From: JAPOXR01 sp965199765
GTDB lineage: Bacteria; Pseudomonadota; Alphaproteobacteria; Rhodobacterales; Rhodobacteraceae
Assembly: GCA_965199765.1 (NCBI GenBank)
Contig: CBDATC010000002.1
Location: 744,001-808,000 of the forward strand
Reading direction: 5' to 3'
Length of the DNA stretch: 64,000 bases
Of the stretch, positions 27,449 through 36,926 are shown in pieces (within the stretch, counting starts at the first letter, position 1; each line of letters starts with the position of its first letter). The notes under the pieces were generated by a model. It was not told the DNA's origin, made no database searches, and saw nothing but the letters and a program-made list of their open reading frames with translations. The position numbers and the translations under genes were made by a program.

Positions 27449-29101
27449 TCACACTTCGGCGATCAGCGAAGCCGCGGCCGACATGGCTTCATCGCTGATC
27501 TTTTCACCAGAGAGCATTCTAGCAATCTCTCGGGTTCGTGCATTTCCAAGCAATTGCACAGCGGTTGTCTCAGCCTCGCCATCCACAACACTTTTCGCAA
27601 TGCGCCAATGCCAATCCCCATACGATGCCACTTGCGGAGAATGAGTCACAACTAAAACCTGCGAAATTTTGCCGAGTGCATTCAGCCTTTTTCCGACAGC
27701 ATCGGCCGTTGCTCCGCCAATTCCTCTGTCGATCTCGTCAAAAATCAAGCTGATGCCGGATGATCGGGAAGCCAAACAAACTTTCAACGCCAGCATGAAA
27801 CGGGAAAACTCTCCGCCGGATGCTATCTTGTTGATCGGCCCGGTCGGCGTCGACGGATTCGTGCTCGCTGTGAAGGAGACCACTTCCATGCCACCGGCAC
27901 CGGCAGGACAGTCATCAAATTCGGTTCGAAAACACGCATGACCTAATTTCAGTGGCTTGAGCTCTCGATTGACAGCCTTATCAAGCCTGTTGGCCGCTGT
28001 TCGTCTCATCTTCGACAGTTTGCGGGCAATCTCATTGTATTCTTCTTGAAGCTTGCCAACACGCGCTGCAAGATCAACGGGCTCATTAAGTGAGTCTGTC
28101 AGGGCATTGAGCTGTGATTGATACCGGGCAGTCATTTCAGGCAGTTCATCCGGCTGCACAGCGTGTTTTCTCGCAATCCGCTTGATTTTGTGCAGTCGGT
28201 CCTCCACTCGCTCAATCTCATAGGGATCCGATTCCAGTTCCGAACGAAGCGCATCAAGCGCACGATTCGCTTCGTCAAGCTCAACCATGGCCCGATCAAC
28301 CGACGCTATCGCAGCATCCACGCGTTCGGAATCCAAGCTTTTTGCCGATTCTAGCCAGCGAATTGCCTCAGCCGCATGTCCTTCTGCACCAGCGGCGCCC
28401 ATTGCCTCTTCCGCCCGGGCGAGAGCATCCCGATAACGGATGAACGCCTTCAGCTGAGAGCGGCGAAGGCTGAGGTCTTCAACTTCACCGATAAGCACAT
28501 TCAACTCGTTCAACTCTTTCAGAGAATGCCGCAGAAATTCGATCTCTTTCTCTGCTGTGCAAAGTCCCGCCTCGGCTCTTTGATGCCGTTCCTTTACGGC
28601 TTGAAGATCTTGCCAAATCCGGCGCAGGCGCGATGCGAGCGAAATCGAACCTGCGAATTCGTCAAGCAGCAACCGATGTCCGCTTTGAACCATTTGCGAA
28701 CGGCCTACATCTTGGCCGTGAATTTCAATCAAATAATCGGCAATTTTATGGAGCGTTTCCGCAGAGCACCGCTCATCATTCAAAAAACATGAGCTCCGAC
28801 CGGATGCGGACATCGAACGGCGAAGCAACAGCTCTTCGGAGGGCGCGAATTCCAATTCGGATAAAACAGAATAAACCGGGTGATCGTCCTGCACTTTGAA
28901 TTGCGCTGTCACCACGCTCGGTGCGTTTCGAGTCGGAGAAATTCCCGAAAGCCCGCGACCGCCCAGAGCATAGCCGAGCGAATCCAAGAGAATCGATTTA
29001 CCAGCGCCGGTTTCACCGGTCAGAACATTGAGTCCCTCGCTAAACTCAATGTCAAGACTTTTGATCAGCAGAACATTGCGAATTGACAGGCTTACCAGCA
29101 T
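27449..29101 (-). CDS. recN: DNA repair protein RecN
   Basis: SMC-like ATPase in double-strand-break repair, about 550 residues. The N-terminal ATPase half has Walker A TGETGAGKSILLDSLGYALGG, and IEIHGQDVGRSQMV lies before the coiled coil (about residues 150-365). The C-terminal half has IASGGEFSRFMLALK (signature), LIFDEIDRGIGG (Walker B) and VVTHSPQVASYGDWH. ATG 29101 fits the family start MLVSLSIRNVLLI; an in-frame TTG four codons upstream is possible. It is the last gene of the long minus-strand lpxC-bamD-recN run. Confidence 0.96.
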   Translation of the reverse strand: MLVSLSIRNVLLIKSLDIEFSEGLNVLTGETGAGKSILLDSLGYALGGRGLSGISPTRNAPSVVTAQFKVQDDHPVYSVLSELEFAPSEELLLRRSMSASGRSSCFLNDERCSAETLHKIADYLIEIHGQDVGRSQMVQSGHRLLLDEFAGSISLASRLRRIWQDLQAVKERHQRAEAGLCTAEKEIEFLRHSLKELNELNVLIGEVEDLSLRRSQLKAFIRYRDALARAEEAMGAAGAEGHAAEAIRWLESAKSLDSERVDAAIASVDRAMVELDEANRALDALRSELESDPYEIERVEDRLHKIKRIARKHAVQPDELPEMTARYQSQLNALTDSLNEPVDLAARVGKLQEEYNEIARKLSKMRRTAANRLDKAVNRELKPLKLGHACFRTEFDDCPAGAGGMEVVSFTASTNPSTPTGPINKIASGGEFSRFMLALKVCLASRSSGISLIFDEIDRGIGGATADAVGKRLNALGKISQVLVVTHSPQVASYGDWHWRIAKSVVDGEAETTAVQLLGNARTREIARMLSGEKISDEAMSAAASLIAEV

Positions 29102-29122
29102 GCGAGCCGCCAACCGCTGACT

Positions 29123-29953
29123 TCAGAGCCACTCCCCTTTGATTGTGCGGCGATAAAACTGGCTGATGAGATTTTCGCTTTCTTCTTCACCCGGGGCTTC
29201 CAGACCTCTGGAAACAAACAATCTGTAGGTATCGCTGTACCATTCCGAATTCTGATAATTGAACCCAAGAACCGCCGCCGCTTCTCTTGCTTCCTGGTAG
29301 AGGCCAAGAGAAAGGTAGGCCTCGACCAGCCGGTGCAGCGCTTCAGGCGCTTGAGCGGTTGTTCCGAAAACATCCACCACATACTGGAACCTGCGAATCG
29401 CCGCGGTATAGTTCTTTCGTTTCAAATAGTAGCGGCCGATCTCCATCTCTTTCGAAGCCAGGTGATTCACTGCCAAATCGAATTTGAGCATTGCGGATTT
29501 GGCATAGTCACTGTTTCCATATTCTTCGATGAGCGTGTTCATCTCCTCAATTGCCCTTCTGGTATTCTGCTGATCACGCCCTCGGGCATCAAGCTGCTCA
29601 TAGTAGCTCATAGCGACGAGATATTGAGCGTAAGCGGCATTCGTATCGCCAGGATAAGAGGCGAGAAATCTTTGAGCGGCTGAACGACTCCTTTCGAAGT
29701 CCTCCGCCTGCCCGTAGGCGAACGCTGCCATGATGGTGCCACGCCGCGCCCATTCGGAGTATGGATAAAGACGCTCGACCTCCTCGAAAATCTCAGCCGC
29801 TTTCTCGACCTCCGAGTCTCTGAGTTCCGCCTCGGCGATTTGGTAAATCTGTTGGGCCGACATGGAAGAATATGGTTCTTCGTCAGGTGAGCTGCAGGCT
29901 GCGGCCAGCAAGGCCAAAACGCAAAAGGCAATCGCTTGTTTGAGTCCGGTCAA
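29123..29953 (-). CDS. bamD: outer-membrane assembly lipoprotein BamD
   Basis: BamD (ComL/YfiO) is an essential BAM-complex lipoprotein that folds outer-membrane beta-barrels. The N-terminus LTGLKQAIAFCVLALLAAAC is a lipoprotein signal with lipobox LAAC, followed by tetratricopeptide-like repeats (QIYQIAEAELRDSEVEKAAE, VERLYPYSEWARRG, QRFLASYPGDTNAAYAQYL). The start is assigned to TTG 29953 because GGGGGA lies eight bases upstream and the signal peptide then begins directly; the longer frame adds 21 residues that do not look like a signal. Mature length fits the family. Confidence 0.93.
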   Translation of the reverse strand: MTGLKQAIAFCVLALLAAACSSPDEEPYSSMSAQQIYQIAEAELRDSEVEKAAEIFEEVERLYPYSEWARRGTIMAAFAYGQAEDFERSRSAAQRFLASYPGDTNAAYAQYLVAMSYYEQLDARGRDQQNTRRAIEEMNTLIEEYGNSDYAKSAMLKFDLAVNHLASKEMEIGRYYLKRKNYTAAIRRFQYVVDVFGTTAQAPEALHRLVEAYLSLGLYQEAREAAAVLGFNYQNSEWYSDTYRLFVSRGLEAPGEEESENLISQFYRRTIKGEWL

Positions 29954-30068
29954 GAAAAATTCCCCCGTCAGCACGGTTCGACAACAAACTGTGTGATCCG
30001 CCACACAGCACACCACACCTACATAGCGCTAGAATCCGCCTCCATTCAACCCATCTGGCGCACGGTTA

Positions 30069-30983
30069 TTAGTGGCGGGGGATGTCGCTGATCTTCGTGC
30101 CGACTCCAGGAAGCAGTGCAGCCGTGGCCTCGTCGGCAACACGAATCACGAAGGCATCGCTCGTTTCAAAGAGTTTTCTGAGCAGCGCTACAGTCAATCC
30201 GTGTCCGGGCCGATACGCGGAATACCTTCCGATTATCGGGTAACCGGCCAGAGCCAAATCACCGATTGAATCCAAAGATTTGTGCCGCACGCATTCGTCT
30301 TTGTGACGCCGCTCGCCGACATAGGCCCCCTTATCGCTGTCAGCCACCAGCACTTTTTTGAACGTGCCGCCAAGACCTAGGCCCATTTTGTGAAGCACAG
30401 GAATTTGTTTGAATAGACAAAACGTCCTGCTGTCGATTAAGTGCCGCGCAACCGCGCCATTGCATAAACCCATCTCCAACGATTGTCTGCCGATGGGACG
30501 TTGGAAATCTATCGTCGTTTCAATTTCCGCATGCTCGGACGGTTCGAGCGCCGCGCTGGATTGACCAACTTGAACCGCTACGCGCTGAAGGATCTTGATG
30601 ACCTTAAGCGGAGAATTCAGTTTCTGTATACCGGTTTCCAGAATTAATCGTGCGTAATCCAGCGCACTGCCGTCCAACCCCGGCAATTCCGATTGATCAA
30701 TCTCAACCACCGCATTGTGCACTCCACAGGCAGTGAAGCTCGCCATCAAATGCTCAATAGTCGAAACCGAAATACCGGATGGGTTTGCAATCGTGGTGCA
30801 TAGATTAGTATTGCTCACACAATCTATTCTTGCTGGAATCACATTGTCCGGTGGATCAATATCGACCCGCTTGAAACTGATGCCTGTGTCGGCTTTAGCT
30901 GGTCGGATGCGCAAATTTGCAACGACGCCGGAATGCAAACCCTCTCCGCAGATTTGAACGGGCGCGGCCATGGTTGTCTGCAA
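30069..30983 (-). CDS. lpxC: UDP-3-O-acyl-N-acetylglucosamine deacetylase
   Basis: LpxC commits UDP-acyl-GlcNAc to lipid A synthesis. The 304-residue zinc enzyme begins MQTTMAAPVQICGEGLHSG. It has STIEHLMASFTACGVHN (zinc His of the EHL motif), ELPGLDGSA, RTFCLFKQI and the active-site HKSLDSIGDLAL with zinc ligands. TTG at 30983 is preferred over ATG 30971 because family members start MQTT and AGGA lies eight to ten bases upstream. Presence of LpxC shows a Gram-negative outer membrane with lipid A. It lies between ftsZ and bamD, the usual alphaproteobacterial order. Confidence 0.96.
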   Translation of the reverse strand: MQTTMAAPVQICGEGLHSGVVANLRIRPAKADTGISFKRVDIDPPDNVIPARIDCVSNTNLCTTIANPSGISVSTIEHLMASFTACGVHNAVVEIDQSELPGLDGSALDYARLILETGIQKLNSPLKVIKILQRVAVQVGQSSAALEPSEHAEIETTIDFQRPIGRQSLEMGLCNGAVARHLIDSRTFCLFKQIPVLHKMGLGLGGTFKKVLVADSDKGAYVGERRHKDECVRHKSLDSIGDLALAGYPIIGRYSAYRPGHGLTVALLRKLFETSDAFVIRVADEATAALLPGVGTKISDIPRH

Positions 30984-31142
30984 GTTCTGTATCCTGTCTG
31001 TGCTGCTCTTTTTTTAAAGCTAACAAGACTGCGCAATCGAGGCCAATAAAGATTTGAAACAGAATATTTCAACCAAGCCGTTCTTTCCCGATCAAAAAAT
31101 TGGCCAATGAACCGGTTCGCTCACCGAAATCAGTGTCCGCAG

Positions 31143-32666
31143 TCAGTTTGCTTGACGTCGCAAATAGGCGGGCAATTTGCGAATTTGATCACGCCGATGC
31201 AAATCTTCATCTTTATCGCGGAGTTTGCTCAGCGTGGTCTGAGGCTCTTGGTCATCTCTTTGATGGTAAGTATCAGAACCCTTCGTCATACGGCGTATGA
31301 CACTGCCAATCGGACTCTCAGGCCTTTCAGGCTGATCACTGACGCTTGCTTGGTCGGGAATCTTGTGCGACGCTTCCGTCCCTTCATACTGCTTCGCAGC
31401 GTTCACATCCGCCACTCTTGGCTTTGGGAAGACGAAGTTTCGGGGGGACCATTGAGCGGAGGTTGGTTCAACACCGCCTTCGTGCGGCGAAAATTCTTCT
31501 TGGTCATCAAACTCAATTTCCGACGGTGTGGAATTGGTTTCGCCTTTAACATGTTCGTGCGGCCAAGTCTGAGGTTTGAACACTTCGTCGTCCATTGTTT
31601 CAGCCTCTGGAAATTCGTCCAGTTCAACTGCGCTAAAGGATTCACATTGTTCAACTATTATACATTCTTGTTCTTCGTCAGATTCATCTTTTGATCCGCT
31701 TTTATTCACTCCAGCTGCCAGCAGAGTGACTTTGACCTTGCCGTCATACTCTTTATCCAATGTCGAACCGAGAATGATTCTAGCGTTTTTGTTCACTTCC
31801 TTTTGAATTTTCTCGGATGCCATGTTCATATCAAACAATGTGAGATCGTCACCTCCAATTATATTGATCAAAACACCGGTTGCATCGGACAGACGGGTTG
31901 GTTCAAGCAAATCATTTTTGATCGCTTTTTTGGCGGCATTCAACGCCCGGTCTTTGCCTTCGCATTCGCCACTGCCCATCAATGCAGAACCCATTTCCAA
32001 CATCACCGTTCGAACGTCCGCGAAATCAAGATTAATCCGTCCAGGCTTAACCATAAGATCGGTGATATTCTTCACGCCTTCATAAAGAACATCATCCGCT
32101 ATCATGAACGCTTCGGTTGTCGTGGTTGATTCTTTCGATATCTCGAACAGATTCTGGTTCGGAATCACCACCGATGTGTGAACACACTCCCTGAGTTTTT
32201 TGATGCCCTCAACGGCTATATCCATCCGTCTGCCGCCTTCAAACAAGAATGGTTTGGTTACAACGCCAACTGTAAGTATATCCATTTCGCGGGCCAGCCG
32301 TGCTACGACTGGCGCTGCTCCGGTACCGGTGCCGCCGCCCATTCCAGCGGTTACAAACAGCATATGCACGCCTTCAAGCTGTTCTCTTATTGCCTCAAGG
32401 CTTTCCTCAGCCGCCTGCAGACCCGTTTCCGGGTCAGCCCCTGCGCCAAGCCCCCGCGTGGTCTCTGGTCCAAGCTGAATCTTGATTTCCACATCTGACG
32501 CATCAAGGCACTGCGCGTCAGTGTTGGCAATGACAAACCGGACCCCTTCCAGGCCCTTGGACTTCATGTTTTGAACGGCATTGCATCCAGCTCCGCCTAC
32601 ACCAATCACGGTAATTTCGGGCGTAAGCTTTGGCTTTGCCGGAATACGAATCGATTCTAGGGGCAT
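31143..32666 (-). CDS. ftsZ: cell division protein FtsZ
   Basis: Tubulin-like GTPase that forms the division ring. 507 residues: GTP-binding GVGGAGCNAVQNM, TDAQCL, tubulin signature GMGGGTGTGAAPVVA, and NLDFADVRTVM (catalytic T7 loop). A long acidic disordered linker runs from about residue 325 to 490. The conserved C-terminal peptide KLPAYLRRQAN binds FtsA and ZipA-type tethers. Alphaproteobacteria often have such long linkers. GGTAGGAA lies just before ATG 32666. It is downstream of ftsA by 160 bp, which may include a separate promoter. Confidence 0.97.
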   Translation of the reverse strand: MPLESIRIPAKPKLTPEITVIGVGGAGCNAVQNMKSKGLEGVRFVIANTDAQCLDASDVEIKIQLGPETTRGLGAGADPETGLQAAEESLEAIREQLEGVHMLFVTAGMGGGTGTGAAPVVARLAREMDILTVGVVTKPFLFEGGRRMDIAVEGIKKLRECVHTSVVIPNQNLFEISKESTTTTEAFMIADDVLYEGVKNITDLMVKPGRINLDFADVRTVMLEMGSALMGSGECEGKDRALNAAKKAIKNDLLEPTRLSDATGVLINIIGGDDLTLFDMNMASEKIQKEVNKNARIILGSTLDKEYDGKVKVTLLAAGVNKSGSKDESDEEQECIIVEQCESFSAVELDEFPEAETMDDEVFKPQTWPHEHVKGETNSTPSEIEFDDQEEFSPHEGGVEPTSAQWSPRNFVFPKPRVADVNAAKQYEGTEASHKIPDQASVSDQPERPESPIGSVIRRMTKGSDTYHQRDDQEPQTTLSKLRDKDEDLHRRDQIRKLPAYLRRQAN

Positions 32667-32826
32667 GGGTTCCTACCTCATCTATTACTGCTCGTCCGCC
32701 CGAATTACTTTTTGTTTTTTGAGGCGCACATGATGGTTCTAAACTAATTGCCGTGAAAAAACAGTATCGACCAAAATTGATTTCGCAATGTTGCCAAAGC
32801 GCTCAACCCGGTCTTTATCGCGTTTG

Positions 32827-34155
32827 TTAGAAATGATGAGACAGCCACCTGAAAGTCCTCTGCATCCTAGTGGTGGCGCCTGTCACTGACTGAACCAGCG
32901 GAAAATCCCAGAATTCATCTTGCGGCTGAATCGCGTGTAAACACATGCCGACAGCTGCCGAAAATTGCGGGCCGGACATGGAGTGCGGCAATCCGCGCAA
33001 TTTGGCTGGCTGACCGGCGCGCATCTTCGATCCAAAAATTTCCGTGGCCAGAGAATGTATATCGTCCATGCTGACACACCCCCCCGTCAATACGACTTTA
33101 CTGCCGGGGATGCTCGAAAAGCCAACCTGATCAAGTTTTCGCGATGCCTCCTCAAGAATCTCTTCCATTCGCGGCTTGATAACGCCGATAAGCTCAGAGC
33201 GGGAGATGCGGTCCCGCAAATTCAGCTCCCGCCTGAATTCACACATTGTGCGATCATCCTGACGCGTGCGCAGAACGCTGCCTTGACTTATCTTGAGCTT
33301 CTCGGCTTCCGCCCAAGGGATCGAGAAGGCTTGCGAAATATCACTCGTGATATGATCACCTCCGACACGAAGCGCAGAGGTGTGAATCATGTGTTTCTTG
33401 AAAAACACCGCAATGCTCGTGCTGCTCGAACCAATATCAATGCATGCTGCGCCGATTTCCATCTCTTCCGCCACCAGCGCCGCGAGTCCGGAAGCATATG
33501 CCGACGAAGCCACCCCGCTTACCGTCAGATTGATGTCCTCTATACTTGAAATGACATCCGCTACAACTTGGCTGTCGACGGTTACCAAATGCAGATCAAC
33601 CGCAAGCCGATTTCCCGCGACTTTGCGGGGATCATGCAGACCTGGTCGGTGATCGACCGTGAAATTGATCGGGTGAGCATGCAAATATTCCCGGTCAGCG
33701 CCGGCTTCCGGCACATTGCATGCGGCAAGAGCGCGTGAAATATCAAGTTCACTCACAAAAGACTCTTCGATCGCCACATCGCCGAATTTCGTGAAGCTCT
33801 GTGGACGCCCGCCCGAAAAACAAACGAAAATATGGTCAAGTCGCTGCTGCGCCAATCTCTGAGCGTTCGAAAGAACACGGTGCAGCGCTCCTTTCAGGAG
33901 AACTTTGTCGCTAACCTCGCCGTACAACATCCCGTCGGACTTTGAATGGCTGAACCCGATAACCTCGTATCTGGCCATTGGCGCGGCCATTGGATCGGTG
34001 TCGACAATTCGAACATTCCGCTCAAAGTTGAATTTCAACGCGACACAGGCGATTTTCGATGTGCCGACATCCAGCACCGCGGCAACGCCTTGACGTGTCG
34101 CCTCTTGGCGATTCGCGCGCATGGTGCGCTTGACAACGAATGGATCGATAATCAT
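32827..34155 (-). CDS. ftsA: cell division protein FtsA
   Basis: Actin-like membrane tether and activator of FtsZ, about 442 residues. It has the actin phosphate motif AVLDVGTSKIACVAL, GAACIDIGSSSTSIAVFF, VVLTGGCVSMDDI (adenosine motif), and FSAAVGMCLHA; the C-terminus TRMQRTFRWLSHHF is the amphipathic membrane-targeting helix. The start is uncertain: ATG 34155 is given, with TTG 34161 and ATG 34122 as alternatives, none having a strong ribosome-binding site. The G7 in the LTGGC codons is within normal codon use. Confidence 0.93.
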   Translation of the reverse strand: MIIDPFVVKRTMRANRQEATRQGVAAVLDVGTSKIACVALKFNFERNVRIVDTDPMAAPMARYEVIGFSHSKSDGMLYGEVSDKVLLKGALHRVLSNAQRLAQQRLDHIFVCFSGGRPQSFTKFGDVAIEESFVSELDISRALAACNVPEAGADREYLHAHPINFTVDHRPGLHDPRKVAGNRLAVDLHLVTVDSQVVADVISSIEDINLTVSGVASSAYASGLAALVAEEMEIGAACIDIGSSSTSIAVFFKKHMIHTSALRVGGDHITSDISQAFSIPWAEAEKLKISQGSVLRTRQDDRTMCEFRRELNLRDRISRSELIGVIKPRMEEILEEASRKLDQVGFSSIPGSKVVLTGGCVSMDDIHSLATEIFGSKMRAGQPAKLRGLPHSMSGPQFSAAVGMCLHAIQPQDEFWDFPLVQSVTGATTRMQRTFRWLSHHF

Positions 34156-34191
34156 CTGCAACCGTCAAATGCTTCCCTGAAAAAACAATGG

Positions 34192-35016
34192 CTACGACCG
34201 CGTTTCGAGACGGAGCGTCGTTCGCTGCGGATTTCGCAAATCTATGATTGAAACCTGCCGCTGCAGAATCAATTCCGTTTGTTCCAACATCAGCAGCTGA
34301 TGGACGGCTTGGATCGGACTTTCGTCGGGAAGAAGCACTCGGCGCCCGCGGTCAAGGACGATGTCCCAGCGCCGCATCCCCATCCGCACCAAACCGCGGA
34401 CCGAACGGCGGACATTGCCAAGCGCATCCAGAATTGCAATCGCTTCCGGGACATGGTCGCCTGCTCCTGCGCCGACGATCAGCGGTAATTCCGGATAGTC
34501 TTCACGCCGCGATGCATTGGTAATGTGCACACCGGTTTCATCGACGACGCTCAAAACCTCGCCTTTGCGAAGAAAGATGGCGGGTTCTCTTTCAATCGCT
34601 TCAATAAACAGCATCGATCCCGGCACAAGCCGAACATCGGCAGTCACCACGGCTGGGATGCTCTCTGCCTGTTTTTTTAGTTCGCCGATGTTAAATTCGC
34701 TTACAGAAGCGGGAAATTTTTGCGGAACAAGAGCCTTCAGCGCTTCGCGGACGTCGGGCGAAGACGCTTCGATCGTCAATCCTTGGATTAACACTTCCGG
34801 TCGATCGAACATTCGCTGGACCAAAGCGTCATTCCATAGGTGAATCCGATCAACTGTCCCTTCGCTTGCAAGCCAATACGCGGTTGCCGAAGATACAATC
34901 AAAAGCGGAAAACCATAACGCAAGCCTCCCCGCACCATCGGCGTCAGAAAGAGTCGCTGAAGACGAAACCGAAGACTGACAGGTAAGTGTCGGCGCTTTT
35001 TCACTAGCGTAGGCAC
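34192..35016 (-). CDS. ftsQ: cell division protein FtsQ
   Basis: Bitopic divisome protein with a cytoplasmic basic N-terminus (KKRRHLPVSLRFRLQRL), one membrane helix (YGFPLLIVSSATAYWLA), a POTRA-type domain (VLIQGLTIEASSPDVREAL) and the beta domain (SMLFIEAIEREPAIF, LRKGEVLSVVDETGV). GTG 35016 is chosen because AGAGGA lies six bases upstream; it overlaps the ddl stop by 13 bases. TTG 35043 and GTG 35004 are alternatives. It connects FtsA/FtsZ assembly to the periplasmic septal synthases FtsW and FtsI. Confidence 0.92.
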   Translation of the reverse strand: MPTLVKKRRHLPVSLRFRLQRLFLTPMVRGGLRYGFPLLIVSSATAYWLASEGTVDRIHLWNDALVQRMFDRPEVLIQGLTIEASSPDVREALKALVPQKFPASVSEFNIGELKKQAESIPAVVTADVRLVPGSMLFIEAIEREPAIFLRKGEVLSVVDETGVHITNASRREDYPELPLIVGAGAGDHVPEAIAILDALGNVRRSVRGLVRMGMRRWDIVLDRGRRVLLPDESPIQAVHQLLMLEQTELILQRQVSIIDLRNPQRTTLRLETRS

Positions 35017-35918
35017 GAAGCGTCCTCTGTAAGAAACCGGCAAAGCGCGCCGAACGGAATATTTTTGTGCTCAGCCTGCTCCGGTGAAAGCGAAGTCGGA
35101 GTCATTCCGGGCTGAGTGTTGGTTTCTAAGGCGAATAAACCCTGCCTTTCATTCCACCTGAAATCGGTTCTGCTGATTCCCCGGCATCCAAGCGCAATGT
35201 GGGCGTCAGCGGCTTGCTGCATGCACGCATCGAAAACGGCGCTGGGTATTTCGGCGGGAAGAACATGCCTCGATCCGCCGAGCGTGTATTTCGCCTCATA
35301 ATCATACCAAGCGTCGGTAATGATTTCCGTTACCGTGAGCGGTCCGGTTTCATCATAAACCGTTACCGTAAGCTCTTTTCCCGCGATATACTCTTCAACC
35401 ATGAACCGGGTCGATCGGTCGGCATCGGCGGTGAATTCGGGCGGTTCGTCACCCTCCTGGACAATTGTCACTCCAACCGACGAACCCTCTCGCACCGGCT
35501 TCAGCACATAAGGCGGCTGCATCGGATGCCGTTCACGGAAATCCGCCAATGAAATCAGACTGCCTTCGGGCGATCGAATATTCGCATTGGCATACACAAA
35601 TCGCTTTGTCAGATCCTTATCCATGGCCAATGCCGACGCCATGACACCCGAGTGGGTGTAGGGAATCTTCAGCCACTCGAGCATCCCCTGGACACAACCA
35701 TCCTCACCCCACTGACCATGCAGGGCATTGAACGCAACATCGGGGGCAACGTCACGCAGGCGATCGGCCAAATCCGATCCTGCGTCGACTTCAGTGACTG
35801 TGTAGCCTTCTTGTCTAAGCGCATCACTGCACATGCGACCTGAATCGAGCGAGACTTCCCGCTCTGAAGACAGACCTCCCATAAGCACCGCGATACGCTT
35901 GGCTGTCCTGCTCGACAT
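35004..35918 (-). CDS. ddl: D-alanine--D-alanine ligase
   Basis: ATP-grasp ligase that makes D-Ala-D-Ala for the peptidoglycan stem peptide, 304 residues. Motifs: VLMGGLSSEREVSLDSG at the start, NALHGQWGEDGCVQG, YTHSGVMASALAMDK, YVLKPVREGSSVGV (ATP-grasp lysine and loop), and ETNTQPGMTPTSL with the Mg-binding Glu/Asn. The first of these differs from the usual LLEINTQPGMT by a Thr in the Ile position, a minor change. Lies 34 bp after murB and overlaps ftsQ. Confidence 0.95.
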   Translation of the reverse strand: MSSRTAKRIAVLMGGLSSEREVSLDSGRMCSDALRQEGYTVTEVDAGSDLADRLRDVAPDVAFNALHGQWGEDGCVQGMLEWLKIPYTHSGVMASALAMDKDLTKRFVYANANIRSPEGSLISLADFRERHPMQPPYVLKPVREGSSVGVTIVQEGDEPPEFTADADRSTRFMVEEYIAGKELTVTVYDETGPLTVTEIITDAWYDYEAKYTLGGSRHVLPAEIPSAVFDACMQQAADAHIALGCRGISRTDFRWNERQGLFALETNTQPGMTPTSLSPEQAEHKNIPFGALCRFLTEDASCLR

Positions 35919-35953
35919 GCCCCATCCGTAACGATTTGCGCAGGCTTTACGCC

Positions 35954-36925
35954 CTATTGATCAAACGTCGGGGAAATTTTCAATCTCCTGCCGACGCGCA
36001 TGACCTCCCATTCTAATTCAGTTCCGCTGACTTGAAACACCCTTGACCGGATTTCTTCCCCGAGCGTCTCGATTTCTGTTGCACTAGCGCCACCGTGATT
36101 GATTAGGAAATTTGGATGGCGCTCGGAAACACCCGCCGCGCCAGCACGATATCCCCTGAAGCCGGCCTGCTCGATCAGTGTCCATGCCTTCATGCTGTGA
36201 TCTTCATCCGGATCACTGGTTGACGAGCGTCCGGCAGGATTTCGAAACGTCGACCCAGCGGTTCGGATTTTGGTCGGCTGTGTGGCATCCCGGTGCGCAA
36301 GCTGACGAACCATGATGTCGTGAAGCTTTTCTGCATCTGCGCTCTCACATTGGAAGACCGCGTCAATGATGACAGCGTCTTGAGGCAGACGGCTTCGCCG
36401 GTATCCAAACCCAGCCGCGGCTCCCGCAATCGTCTCGGTGCGCCCGTCGCGCCGCACAACTGTCATTTCCTGGCAGATATCCGCGATGTACCGTCCGTAA
36501 CATCCGGCATTCATGCGCACCGCGCCACCGATGGTGCCGGGAATCGTGCGCAAAAATGCGAGGTCCAATCCCGCCTTGGCAGCGCGAATGGCAACACGCG
36601 AGTCCAACGCCGCTGCGCCAGCCCGCACCGTGTTTCCGCATATCTCGATTCCAGCGAAGTTTCGGCCGAGCCGAATGACCACTCCGTCGATGCCGCCATC
36701 ACGGACAATGAGATTTGAACCAACACCCATGACAAATACGCGGACACCGGTGTCAAGCCGGGTCAAAAAACGTATGAGATCGCTTCGGTCCGCCGGCTGA
36801 AACAGCCAATCCGCCGGTCCGCCGACCCGAAGCCAAGTCAATTCGGCAAGCGAACGGTTGCGGGTCAGCGTTCCCCGACAATCCAGAAGATCGCTTGGTG
36901 ACTTGGTTCCTTCGCGGTCCTTCAC
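35954..36925 (-). CDS. murB: UDP-N-acetylenolpyruvoylglucosamine reductase
   Basis: FAD-dependent reductase that produces UDP-MurNAc. 323 residues from GTG 36925, one base after the murC stop (TAGCGTG). Family features: LAELTWLRVGGPADWLFQP, VFVMGVGSNLIVRDGG, IPGTIGGAVRMNAGCYG (FAD binding), AGSTFRNP with the catalytic Ser, and AGFRGYRAGAAGVSERHPNF with the late catalytic Glu missing from view in the last turn but EIETLGEEIRSRVF present. The frame is open 47 codons further into murC, but those residues are not family-like. Confidence 0.94.
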   Translation of the reverse strand: MKDREGTKSPSDLLDCRGTLTRNRSLAELTWLRVGGPADWLFQPADRSDLIRFLTRLDTGVRVFVMGVGSNLIVRDGGIDGVVIRLGRNFAGIEICGNTVRAGAAALDSRVAIRAAKAGLDLAFLRTIPGTIGGAVRMNAGCYGRYIADICQEMTVVRRDGRTETIAGAAAGFGYRRSRLPQDAVIIDAVFQCESADAEKLHDIMVRQLAHRDATQPTKIRTAGSTFRNPAGRSSTSDPDEDHSMKAWTLIEQAGFRGYRAGAAGVSERHPNFLINHGGASATEIETLGEEIRSRVFQVSGTELEWEVMRVGRRLKISPTFDQ

Positions 36926-36926
36926 G

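Noticed and set aside
31109..31118. GAACCGGTTC palindrome as another sugar-regulator operator
   Set aside because: Ten bases only, downstream of ftsZ between two convergent-context housekeeping genes; likely chance.
33079..33085. C7 run inside ftsA as a further phase tract
   Set aside because: Only seven bases, in the conserved LTGGC codons of an essential gene; explained by codon choice.
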